A stretch of 5,375 nt of DNA from positions 1-5,375 of the forward strand of contig CALFYH010000165.1 in NCBI GenBank assembly GCA_937952155.1. The letters run 5' to 3'. Shown piece after piece: positions 1-5,375 of this stretch (within the stretch, counting starts at the first letter, position 1; each line of letters begins with the position of its first letter). The position numbers and the translations under genes were made by a program. The notes under the pieces are model-generated. The model ran no database searches, had not been told where the DNA came from, and saw nothing but the letters and a program-made list of their open reading frames with translations. This stretch comes from an uncultured Saprospiraceae bacterium (GTDB lineage: Bacteria > Bacteroidota > Bacteroidia > Chitinophagales > Saprospiraceae).

Positions 1-608
1 GTAATGCAGAAATATTTTCAAGATTTTTGGGCAAAGCTGCTTTTGCAAATGGGGAGTTTGTAAATTATACTAACATAGCTCAGGATTGTGGTGTAGCAAG
101 TACTACTATCAAAGAGTACTATCAAATCTTGGAAGAAACACTCCTTGGAAGTTTTGTTCCATCATTCCAAAAAAAACCAAAGAGGAGGGTTGTTTTAGCC
201 CCGAAGTTTTACTTTTTTGACATTGGTATTGCTAATTTTCTATTAAAAAGAAAGCATATTGAATGGGGTTCAGTGGATGCAGGCCATTCATTCGAACATT
301 ACATTTACATGGAGCTCAAAGCTTATGCCCAGTATTCAGGTAAGAAGTTTCCTATTCAGTTTTGGCATACTTCATCGCAATTAGAAGTTGATTTTATCCT
401 TGGTGATCATGAATGTGCTATTGAAGTTAAAGCTACTGAAAATGTTAATAATAAGCATTTTAAGGGACTTAAAGCATTTGCAGAAGAGTACGCAGTCAAA
501 AAACAAATAATTGTTTCAAATGACCCATATATAAGACAAGCCAATGAAATATTGATTTATCCATGGCGGGTCTTTTTAGAAAAATTGTGGGCAGGTGAAA
601 TCATTTAA
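1..608 (+). CDS. AAA-type ATPase with DUF4143 domain, C-terminal part (5' truncated)
   Basis: This is the C-terminal part of a predicted ATP-binding protein of the AAA/DUF4143 family. The frame stays open to the left edge (codons begin at base 3, reading N-A-E-I-F-S-R-F-L), so the TTG at 27 is internal rather than a start. The opening segment, with 'NYTNIAQDCGVASTTIKEYY' and then 'ILEETLLG', matches the winged-helix linker typical of the family. The DUF4143 part follows, with 'KFYFFDIGIANFL', 'FEHYIYMEL' and 'FWHTSSQLEVDFIL'. Asp (codon 390-392), Glu (423-425) and Lys (429-431) form a D...ExK pattern like that of the PD-(D/E)xK nuclease fold; nuclease activity is unproven in this family. The Walker A and B motifs must lie upstream of the window. 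Cellular role is not established; such proteins are common in Bacteroidota and often sit in variable regions. The family call is secure; the function is not. Confidence 0.85.
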   Translation, partial: NAEIFSRFLGKAAFANGEFVNYTNIAQDCGVASTTIKEYYQILEETLLGSFVPSFQKKPKRRVVLAPKFYFFDIGIANFLLKRKHIEWGSVDAGHSFEHYIYMELKAYAQYSGKKFPIQFWHTSSQLEVDFILGDHECAIEVKATENVNNKHFKGLKAFAEEYAVKKQIIVSNDPYIRQANEILIYPWRVFLEKLWAGEII

Positions 609-674
609 TGGCAAAAGGCATCGCCTTACAGGCTTTATAAGAGGGAATTATGGCAGTTTTACTTTTTGACCTAA

Positions 675-740
675 CAAATTCAATTTGCAAGAAGGGAATG
701 GATACGATTACAAGTTAAGAAAAGGTTGCAAAATTGAATT
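675..740. repeat. Small palindrome recurring as an interrupted inverted repeat
   Basis: Bases 675-687 read CAAATT-C-AATTTG, a 13-base palindrome with one unpaired centre. Bases 677-690 (AATTCAATTTGCAA) recur in inverted form at 726-740 as TTGCAAAATTGAATT, with one extra A, separated by 35 bases. This lies in the 180-base gap between the DUF4143 gene and mnmH. It could be an operator, a weak transcript hairpin or chance in AT-rich DNA. Otherwise the gap shows no confident promoter and only a 5-bp stem (AAGGC-ATC-GCCTT, 615-627) just after the DUF4143 stop. That stem might help end transcription, but no T-run follows it. Confidence 0.35.
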
Positions 741-788
741 CGCTTACCCATTAAAATAAACCATCTAAAAGAAATATATAAATCCACT

Positions 789-1832
789 TTGACTTATTCC
801 ACCATCGACATCCACGGCTTATTATCATTGGATCGGCTTCCTATTTTGGATGTTCGTTCGCCAGGTGAGTATAAGCATGCGCATATACCAAGTGCTGTCA
901 GTTTTCCATTATTTGATGATGAGGAGAGAGCTGTCATTGGTACCGCATATAAGCAGCAGAGTAGAGAGAAAGCGATCAAAATCGGACTTGATTATTTCGG
1001 ACCCAAGATGCGGAGCTTGGTAGGGAAGGCAGAAGACATTTGCGATAAAAGCGAGAAGGGCAAGTCTTTGATTGTACACTGTTGGCGTGGTGGTATGCGC
1101 AGTCAGGCCGTAGCGTGGCTTTTGAATTTGTATGGTTTTGAAGTCAAATTATTGACAGGTGGCTATAAGACATTCAGACAATGGGCAAACGCACAATTTG
1201 TTAAAGAATACAATTTCCACATCTTAGGAGGGAAAACGGGATCTGGAAAAACAGTTATTCTTCACGAATTGAACAAAAAAGGTCAATTTTTTATTGATTT
1301 CGAAGGTTTAGCATCACATAAAGGATCTGCTTTTGGGAATATAGGAATGCCAGAGCAGCCATCGCAGGAAATGTTTGAAAATATGCTCGCAATGGATCTG
1401 TTTCATAAATCACGCTCAAATCCCGTAATCTGGGTGGAAGATGAATGTCAACGTATCGGCAATGTAAATATACCAGGTGATTTGTACAAGACAATGGGCA
1501 AGTCACCTGTTTATTTTTTGGAAATACCATTTGCAGCAAGATTACAATATATACTTTCTGAATATGGTACATTGGACAAGGAGCGATTAATTAGTGCAAC
1601 ACAAAGAATACAAAAACGCCTTGGCGGTCTAGAAACCAAAAATGCAGTAAATTTCCTTTCTGAAGATAAAATCAGTGAAGCCTTTGATATTTTACTGAAA
1701 TATTACGACAAATTTTACATGCGCAGCCTTGATAAGAAAAGCGGATCGAACAAGCAAATATCATTTGTGGCTTGTGAAAATATAAACTTTGAAGCCAACG
1801 CACAGAAATTGTTGGATTTTATTTCAAAGTAG
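789..1832 (+). CDS. mnmH: tRNA 2-selenouridine synthase MnmH (SelU)
   Basis: MnmH replaces the sulfur of 2-thiouridine at wobble position 34 of tRNA-Lys, -Glu and -Gln with selenium from selenophosphate, by way of a geranylated intermediate. The 347 residues match the family in size (E. coli about 364). The N-terminal rhodanese domain begins with 'ILDVRSPGEY' (19-28). Its active-site loop is 'HCWRGGMRS' (97-105), with catalytic Cys98 corresponding to E. coli Cys97. The C-terminal P-loop domain has Walker A 'GGKTGSGKT' (147-155), the family block 'DFEGLASHKGSAFG' (170-183) and 'WVEDECQRIG' (215-224). The TTG start places the DVR motif within one residue of its E. coli position; no in-frame ATG lies upstream before the TGA at 735, and the next one downstream (codon 74) would cut the rhodanese fold. 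The leader is A/T-rich without a Shine-Dalgarno. selD follows after 57 bases, supplying the selenium donor. Confidence 0.96.
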   Translation: MTYSTIDIHGLLSLDRLPILDVRSPGEYKHAHIPSAVSFPLFDDEERAVIGTAYKQQSREKAIKIGLDYFGPKMRSLVGKAEDICDKSEKGKSLIVHCWRGGMRSQAVAWLLNLYGFEVKLLTGGYKTFRQWANAQFVKEYNFHILGGKTGSGKTVILHELNKKGQFFIDFEGLASHKGSAFGNIGMPEQPSQEMFENMLAMDLFHKSRSNPVIWVEDECQRIGNVNIPGDLYKTMGKSPVYFLEIPFAARLQYILSEYGTLDKERLISATQRIQKRLGGLETKNAVNFLSEDKISEAFDILLKYYDKFYMRSLDKKSGSNKQISFVACENINFEANAQKLLDFISK

Positions 1833-1850
1833 CAAAATGTATCCTAGTCA

Positions 1851-1874
1851 AATGAATTTCATTGGTCTTAGACC
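1851..1874. repeat. Two abutting short palindromes in the mnmH-selD gap
   Basis: AATGAA-T-TTCATT (1851-1863) is followed directly by GGTCT-T-AGACC (1864-1874). Both are perfect palindromes around a single central T. As RNA they could form two very short stems of about 4 bp. They occupy nearly half of the 57-base intercistronic gap, just upstream of the A/T-rich selD leader. A processing site, a weak attenuator or chance are all possible. There is no T-run, so an intrinsic terminator is unlikely. Confidence 0.3.
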
Positions 1875-1889
1875 CAAAATAAATATAAT

Positions 1890-2942
1890 ATGCAAGATAT
1901 TAAACTGACACAATATTCACATGGTGCAGGTTGCGGCTGTAAGATAGCTCCAGATATATTGGAAGAAATTCTACATACCCAGCTATCGCCACCAGACAAT
2001 AAAAATTTGATAGTAGGCAATCACTCCAAGGATGATGCCGCAGTTTATAATTTGGGCAATGGTCAGGCGCTCATCAGTACCACGGATTTTTTTATGCCCA
2101 TCGTCGATGATCCGTACAATTTCGGTCGGATAGCTTCCGCCAATGCTATAAGTGATGTCTATGCCATGGGTGGAAGGCCTGTATTGGCAATAGCCATATT
2201 GGGATGGCCAATCAATAAACTGGCGCCTTCAGTAGCAAAAAGAGTGATAGAGGGCAGCAGAAGTATTTGTTTGGAAGCAGGTATTTCGCTCGCAGGTGGA
2301 CACAGCATTGATGCGCCGGAACCTATTTTTGGTTTGGCAGTCAATGGCTTAGTACCTATCGAAAACGTAAAACAAAACAATCAAGCTCAAGCAGGAGACC
2401 TACTTTTTCTGACAAAACCTTTGGGCGTAGGCATCCTGACCACTGCAGAAAAAAAAGGACTAATCAGCGACGAGTTGAAAGATCTAGCAGCTCAACAGAT
2501 GATGCAATTAAACAAGGTAGGAGAGGCCTTGGGACGACTCAAAGGAGTCCATGCGATGACCGATGTTACAGGATTTGGACTATTGGGTCACCTTACGGAA
2601 ATGTGCGAAGGTAGTAGCGTATGTGCAGAAGTTTGGTTTGACAAAGTACCTTTGATCCATGCTTCACTGATTGAATTGATCGAGCAAAATGCAGTGCCAG
2701 GTGGTACTGGCAGAAACCTGAAAGCTTATGGCCATCATATTTTAGTCACAGATGAGGATAATCAAAAAAACATCTTAAATATATTGGCAGATCCGCAGAC
2801 CAGCGGTGGCTTATTGATCGCTGTTGCTCCCGATTCTGTAGATGCCTTTAGACATATTTTGGTTGAATTTGATTTGGAAAATAAATGTAATCCAATTGGT
2901 GTGATGACTTTGAACAGTAGCCATCTTATCACTGTTAAATAA
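1890..2942 (+). CDS. selD: Selenophosphate synthetase (selenide, water dikinase) SelD
   Basis: SelD makes monoselenophosphate from selenide and ATP, releasing AMP and phosphate; the product is the donor for 2-selenouridine and selenocysteine. The 350 residues align almost end to end with E. coli SelD (347), starting with 'LTQYSHGAGCGCK' (6-18). The catalytic residue is Cys15, encoded by TGC, with Cys17 and Lys18 alongside, so this is the cysteine form rather than a selenoprotein. Metal-binding aspartates are present at 49 ('DDAAVY'), 89 ('NAISDVYAMGG') and 225 ('MTDVTGFG'). 'ILGWPINKL' (103-111), 'LAGGHSIDAPEPIFG' (134-148) and 'DPQTSGGLL' near the C terminus are further family blocks. The ATG lies in an A/T-rich leader with no Shine-Dalgarno, and the N terminus matches family length. 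It sits between mnmH and manC (37 bases downstream). No selA or selB is visible, so the local role is tRNA selenation; genes outside the window could add selenocysteine. Confidence 0.98.
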   Translation: MQDIKLTQYSHGAGCGCKIAPDILEEILHTQLSPPDNKNLIVGNHSKDDAAVYNLGNGQALISTTDFFMPIVDDPYNFGRIASANAISDVYAMGGRPVLAIAILGWPINKLAPSVAKRVIEGSRSICLEAGISLAGGHSIDAPEPIFGLAVNGLVPIENVKQNNQAQAGDLLFLTKPLGVGILTTAEKKGLISDELKDLAAQQMMQLNKVGEALGRLKGVHAMTDVTGFGLLGHLTEMCEGSSVCAEVWFDKVPLIHASLIELIEQNAVPGGTGRNLKAYGHHILVTDEDNQKNILNILADPQTSGGLLIAVAPDSVDAFRHILVEFDLENKCNPIGVMTLNSSHLITVK

Positions 2943-2979
2943 ACATTGTATAATTTTTGTTATCTAAGCTAAAAATTAA

Positions 2980-4038
2980 ATGAGTAATACCCGATTTATA
3001 GCCATTATGGCTGGAGGTGTAGGTAGTAGATTTTGGCCTTCCAGTACAAACGAAAGACCAAAACAGTTTTTGGACATCTTGGGCATAGGTAAGTCGCTCA
3101 TCAGAATGACATTCGAACGTGCATTACGATTGGTGCCTGCGGATCGAGTTTTCATAGTGACAAATGGAAAGTACAAGTCTTTGGTGATGGAGCATCTTCC
3201 AGAGTTGCCACAAGAAAACATCCTTTGCGAACCGAGCATGAATAATACAGCACCTTGTATTGCTTATACTGCATTGCGTATAAATTCCATTGATCCTGAT
3301 GCCGTTTTTGCCGTACTTCCATCTGATCATGTCATCCTTAAGGAAGATGAATACATACACAAACTAAGTCATGCGTTTGAATTCGCAGCAACAAATGCGG
3401 GAATAGTGACGCTTGGTATCCAACCAACAAGGCCTGACACGGGTTATGGGTATATCAATTTCCAAAAGAATCCAGAAGATAGTAATCAGATTTATAAGGT
3501 GATTTCTTTTAAAGAGAAGCCCGATAATGTCACTGCACAAGTGTATCTTGATTCAGGTGACTACCTGTGGAATGCAGGTATGTTTGTATGGAGTGTTTCC
3601 ACTATCTTGAATTCGTTCAAAATCAATGCGCCACAAATCCTAGATGTCTTGATGCAGCAACCCACATTATATGGAACTGCAAATGAGCAAGCATATATAG
3701 ATGCTGTGTATCCCGATACCCAAAAGATCTCAGTAGATTATGCGATTTTAGAAAAGGCAAACAATGTCTTTACTATTCCAGCCGACATTGGTTGGAGTGA
3801 TTTGGGTACATGGAATAGTTTACACGCTTATTTGAGTGAAGATAATGACAAAGTTGCAGTTGGCCAAAACATCCATTTTATAGATTCAAAAGATGTTATT
3901 GTCGTCTCCAATAACCATAAGCACGTTGTCATCAAAGGCCTAGAAAATTATATCGTGGTGGACGAAGATAATGCACTATTGATATATCCCAAGTCCGATG
4001 AGCAAGAGATAAAAGGTGTAGTGCAAGGATTATATTGA
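2980..4038 (+). CDS. manC: Mannose-1-phosphate guanylyltransferase (GDP-mannose pyrophosphorylase), short form
   Basis: This cytosolic enzyme makes GDP-mannose and pyrophosphate from mannose-1-phosphate and GTP, feeding mannose- and fucose-containing glycans of the cell surface. The 352 residues form one nucleotidyltransferase domain. The N-terminal signature 'GGVGSRFWPSSTNERPKQFL' (12-31) holds the nucleotide- and metal-binding loop. 'VLPSDH' (112-117) carries the metal-binding Asp116, followed by 'GYGYI' (155-159), 'FKEKP' (177-181), 'WNAGMF' (197-202), 'SVDYAILEK' (251-259) and 'DIGWSDLGTW' (269-278). The C-terminal mannose-6-phosphate isomerase cupin of long ManC/AlgA proteins is absent; the short form is common, so this is not a truncation. 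The ATG follows an A/T-rich leader with no Shine-Dalgarno, 37 bases after selD, so co-transcription is likely. No functional tie to selenium is known. The symbol could equally be given as gmp or manC1. Confidence 0.95.
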   Translation: MSNTRFIAIMAGGVGSRFWPSSTNERPKQFLDILGIGKSLIRMTFERALRLVPADRVFIVTNGKYKSLVMEHLPELPQENILCEPSMNNTAPCIAYTALRINSIDPDAVFAVLPSDHVILKEDEYIHKLSHAFEFAATNAGIVTLGIQPTRPDTGYGYINFQKNPEDSNQIYKVISFKEKPDNVTAQVYLDSGDYLWNAGMFVWSVSTILNSFKINAPQILDVLMQQPTLYGTANEQAYIDAVYPDTQKISVDYAILEKANNVFTIPADIGWSDLGTWNSLHAYLSEDNDKVAVGQNIHFIDSKDVIVVSNNHKHVVIKGLENYIVVDEDNALLIYPKSDEQEIKGVVQGLY

Positions 4039-4075
4039 GACCTTGAGCAATAACATAAACCAAACCAATCAATGG

Positions 4076-4108
4076 ATAGTTTACTATTTACAGTAATCAG
4101 TAAACTAT
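4076..4108 (+). terminator. Perfect 10-bp inverted repeat downstream of manC, possible terminator
   Basis: ATAGTTTACT (4076-4085) and AGTAAACTAT (4099-4108) are perfect inverted repeats with a 13-base loop. They begin 38 bases after the manC stop, and a new promoter lies about 100 bases further on. The placement suits the end of the mnmH-selD-manC transcript. The stem is AT-rich and no T-run follows, so intrinsic termination would be weak. The left arm's TTACT can also pair with an AGTAA at 4092-4096 in the loop, giving a competing hairpin. An operator or a junction scar are alternatives. Confidence 0.35.
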
Positions 4109-4201
4109 GACCACTGAATATCAGATACTTAGGTATTGAAAGGAGCATTTTATAAATCTGATATAATTCTTAAAATATAAAAAATATATTGATCATATAG
4201 C

Positions 4202-4218
4202 CAATATATTAGCTATTT
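4202..4218. repeat. Upstream copy of a 17-bp direct repeat, putative HipB operator O1
   Basis: CAATATATTAGCTATTT is identical to the copy at 4243-4259, offset by 41 bases (about four helical turns), so both would face the same side of the DNA. Each contains the 6-base palindrome TAGCTA. This copy covers the expected -33 region of the hipBA promoter. The first part, AATATATT, also occurs at 4183-4190, 20 bases upstream, possibly a half-site. HipB-type antitoxins are known to repress their own operon through paired operators; that these are the sites is inferred. Confidence 0.6.
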
Positions 4219-4240
4219 ACATAATAAAGTGTTATATTTG
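4209..4240 (+). promoter_or_regulatory. Putative hipBA promoter of the Bacteroidota type
   Basis: TATATTTG at 4233-4240 matches the Bacteroidota -7 consensus TAnnTTTG exactly. A partial -33 match (TTAG, consensus TTTG/TTG) lies at 4209-4212 with a 20-base spacer, which is in the usual range. Transcription would start near 4247, leaving a leader of about 20 bases before the hipB ATG at 4266. The upstream 17-bp repeat overlaps the -33 element and the downstream one covers the predicted start, an arrangement expected for strong repression. TTGTACAA (4238-4245) is an additional 8-bp palindrome at the end of the -7 element. Confidence 0.6.
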
Positions 4241-4242
4241 TA

Positions 4243-4259
4243 CAATATATTAGCTATTT
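4243..4259. repeat. Downstream copy of the 17-bp direct repeat, putative HipB operator O2
   Basis: This is identical to 4202-4218 (CAATATATTAGCTATTT). It begins 3 bases after the -7 element and ends 6 bases before the hipB ATG, so it covers the predicted transcription start and most of the leader. A bound repressor here would block initiation or early elongation. At the RNA level it would lie within the ribosome-binding region, so an effect on translation cannot be excluded. Confidence 0.6.
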
Positions 4260-4265
4260 TTTAAA

Positions 4266-4544
4266 ATGAATAAATATTCAGTCAAGCCAATACCATCAGA
4301 TATCCAGTCGGCCTTAGCGGAGAGATTCAGAAAATTGCGCAAGGCTAAGGGATATTCACAAGCAGAGATGGCTCAAAGATCAGGAGTCTCATTAGGAAGC
4401 TTAAAAAGATTTGAACTTACAGGACAGATATCATTAGAATCTTTGCTAAAATTGGCACATCTACTAGATCGATTAGAAGATTTTATGAAAGTTTTTGAAC
4501 CAGGTGTGGACATGAAACGCTTAGAAAAACTTTTTAATTCTTGA
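4266..4544 (+). CDS. hipB: HipB-like antitoxin, XRE-family helix-turn-helix regulator
   Basis: This is a small 92-residue DNA-binding protein expected to bind and neutralise the HipA kinase encoded next and to repress the shared promoter. The XRE (Cro/C1-type) domain spans about residues 16-70. 'LAERFRKLRKAKGYSQ' (17-32) forms helix 1 and leads into the turn; helix 2 is near 31-39, and the recognition helix is near 42-49 ('SLGSLKRF'). 'ISLESLLKLAHLLDRLEDF' (55-73) supplies helices 4 and 5. The basic, lysine-rich tail (75-92) is short and could serve as the flexible, toxin-contacting end. The ATG follows an A-rich stretch with no Shine-Dalgarno. The TGA stop overlaps the toxin's TTG start, so the two are translationally coupled. 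The call as an antitoxin rests mainly on the adjacent HipA; alone it would be a generic XRE regulator. Confidence 0.9.
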   Translation: MNKYSVKPIPSDIQSALAERFRKLRKAKGYSQAEMAQRSGVSLGSLKRFELTGQISLESLLKLAHLLDRLEDFMKVFEPGVDMKRLEKLFNS

Positions 4545-5375
4545 GTTCTATATCCAAAATATCGGTAAAGTTAAATCTTCAGGGACAAGTATATGATGTA
4601 GGTAGCCTTGTACTAGATGATACAAAGAGAATTTACTTTAAATATAATGGCGATTTTTTGGGTAAAGGCCTGAATTTATCACCCATTGTTCTTGATTTTA
4701 ATGATAAAATAAGTACGCCAAGTACTCATATTTTTGACTCATTATATGGTGTTTTTGCTGATTCATTACCTGATGGATGGGGTAGATTATTGATGGACAG
4801 GTATTTCCAACACCATCAAAGACAACTTAGCGACATCACACCTTTGGACCGTTTGTCTTTGATTGGGCGATATGGTATGGGAGCTCTTGAATATTTTCCT
4901 GAATTGTTTGACCATTTAAATACAATTGATAATCTTGATATAGATCATCTTTATGCAGAAACAAAACATGTTTTAGAAGATGTCTCTACGGAAGATAAAA
5001 TTGATATTTTGTACCAATTGGGAGGATCGTCAGGTGGTGCGCGGCCCAAAGTTTTGATAAATTTTAACTTTGAAACGCGTATTATTTCTGATAGTTTTGA
5101 AGGAAATATAGGAAGCAAACCCTGTATTATAAAATTTCCATCTTCGAGTGATTTACCCGATATTGCCAATATTGAATATGCTTATTATGTCATGGCAGTG
5201 GCGGCAGGTATAGAAATGTCAAAATCCGACTTAGTGATGGGCAGTAAAGGAAGAGAGTTTTTTGTAACTCAGCGTTTTGATAGGAACGAAGTAGGCAAAC
5301 TGCACATGCATTCTGCAGCAGGCTTACTTCATGATAATTTTAGGTACAGTACCATGGATTATGGGCATTTGATGG
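4541..5375 (+). CDS. hipA: HipA-like serine/threonine kinase toxin (3' truncated by window end)
   Basis: This is a HipA-family kinase; characterised members halt growth by phosphorylating targets such as glutamyl-tRNA synthetase, but the target here is unknown. The 278 visible residues cover the N-terminal subdomain and the start of the kinase core. Motifs are 'YGVFADSLPDGWGRLLMDR' (69-87), 'IGRYGMGALEYFP' (108-120), the Gly-rich loop 'GGSSGGARPK' (161-170), 'IIKFP' (196-200) and 'QRFDR' (244-248). Ser163 aligns with the autophosphorylated Ser150 of E. coli HipA and Lys198 with its ATP-binding Lys181. The catalytic Asp/Asn motifs lie beyond the right edge, so activity cannot be judged; full-length proteins run about 400-440 residues. 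The frame opens after a TAA at 4535. TTG at 4541 is the only plausible start, as the next in-frame ATG (codon 85) falls inside the conserved domain. The start overlaps the hipB stop as TTGA. N- and C-lobes are fused, unlike the split HipBST systems. Confidence 0.93.
   Translation, partial: MSSISKISVKLNLQGQVYDVGSLVLDDTKRIYFKYNGDFLGKGLNLSPIVLDFNDKISTPSTHIFDSLYGVFADSLPDGWGRLLMDRYFQHHQRQLSDITPLDRLSLIGRYGMGALEYFPELFDHLNTIDNLDIDHLYAETKHVLEDVSTEDKIDILYQLGGSSGGARPKVLINFNFETRIISDSFEGNIGSKPCIIKFPSSSDLPDIANIEYAYYVMAVAAGIEMSKSDLVMGSKGREFFVTQRFDRNEVGKLHMHSAAGLLHDNFRYSTMDYGHLM

Noticed and set aside
27..29. TTG as the start of the DUF4143 gene
   Set aside because: The frame is open to the window edge and the residues before it fit the family, so the gene is truncated rather than starting here.
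680..687. TCAATTTG as a -7 element for mnmH
   Set aside because: One mismatch to TAnnTTTG, and the nearest TTTG upstream is only 11 bases away, too close for a -33 element.
650..718. A 22-codon ORF with a GAGGGA sequence shortly upstream of its ATG
   Set aside because: Very short, no recognisable motif, and it overlaps the palindromic region. The purine-rich stretch could act as a ribosome site, but nothing else supports a real peptide.
1926..1940. Possible selenocysteine codon in the SelD active site
   Set aside because: The catalytic position is TGC (Cys), not TGA, and there is no in-frame stop in the gene.
2159..2380. Reverse-strand ORF of 73 codons inside selD
   Set aside because: It is a shadow of a strongly conserved gene, with no recognisable protein features of its own.
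2951..2960. Possible -7 promoter element (TAATTTTTG) ahead of manC
   Set aside because: It carries one T too many for TAnnTTTG and has no -33 element at proper spacing; co-transcription with selD is simpler.
4202..4259. CRISPR-like reading of the repeated 17-mers
   Set aside because: Only two copies, AT-rich and in a promoter; an operator pair is a far better explanation.
4951..5169. Reverse-strand ORF of 72 codons
   Set aside because: It lies entirely inside hipA, whose frame shows clear family motifs on the + strand; the reverse product has none.

Overview
This AT-rich window most likely comes from a member of the Bacteroidota, probably an environmental or uncultured one. Three things point that way. 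The promoter ahead of the antitoxin gene has an exact match to the Bacteroidota -7 element (TAnnTTTG). Leaders are A/T-rich with essentially no Shine-Dalgarno sequence. The proteins resemble Bacteroidota members of their families. No rRNA, tRNA, CRISPR array or insertion sequence is visible. All supported genes lie on the + strand.

Layout. (1) Bases 1-608 hold the 3' part of an AAA-type ATPase with a DUF4143 C-terminal domain; its P-loop half lies upstream of the window. (2) Bases 609-788 are noncoding, with a small palindrome that recurs as an interrupted inverted repeat. (3) Bases 789-4038 hold three closely spaced genes that look co-transcribed: mnmH (tRNA 2-selenouridine synthase), selD (selenophosphate synthetase) and manC (mannose-1-phosphate guanylyltransferase, short form without an isomerase domain). 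(4) Bases 4039-4265 are a noncoding, very AT-rich boundary. It holds a perfect 10-bp inverted repeat (possible terminator), then a promoter bracketed by two identical 17-bp repeats. (5) Bases 4266-5375 hold a HipBA-type toxin-antitoxin operon: an XRE-family antitoxin and a HipA-like kinase that runs off the right edge. The toxin appears to start at a TTG that overlaps the antitoxin stop codon (TTGA).

How the genes work together. SelD makes selenophosphate and MnmH uses it to convert 2-thiouridine at the tRNA wobble position to 2-selenouridine, so this pair is a self-sufficient selenium-use module. ManC makes GDP-mannose for surface polysaccharide; its link to selenium is only positional. HipB is expected to neutralise HipA and repress the shared promoter through the twin repeats. 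The module sits behind its own promoter and looks like an independent cassette next to housekeeping genes.

No clearly undescribed system is present. The most informative non-textbook signals are the twin-repeat hipBA control region and the TTG/TGA overlap that sets the toxin start.
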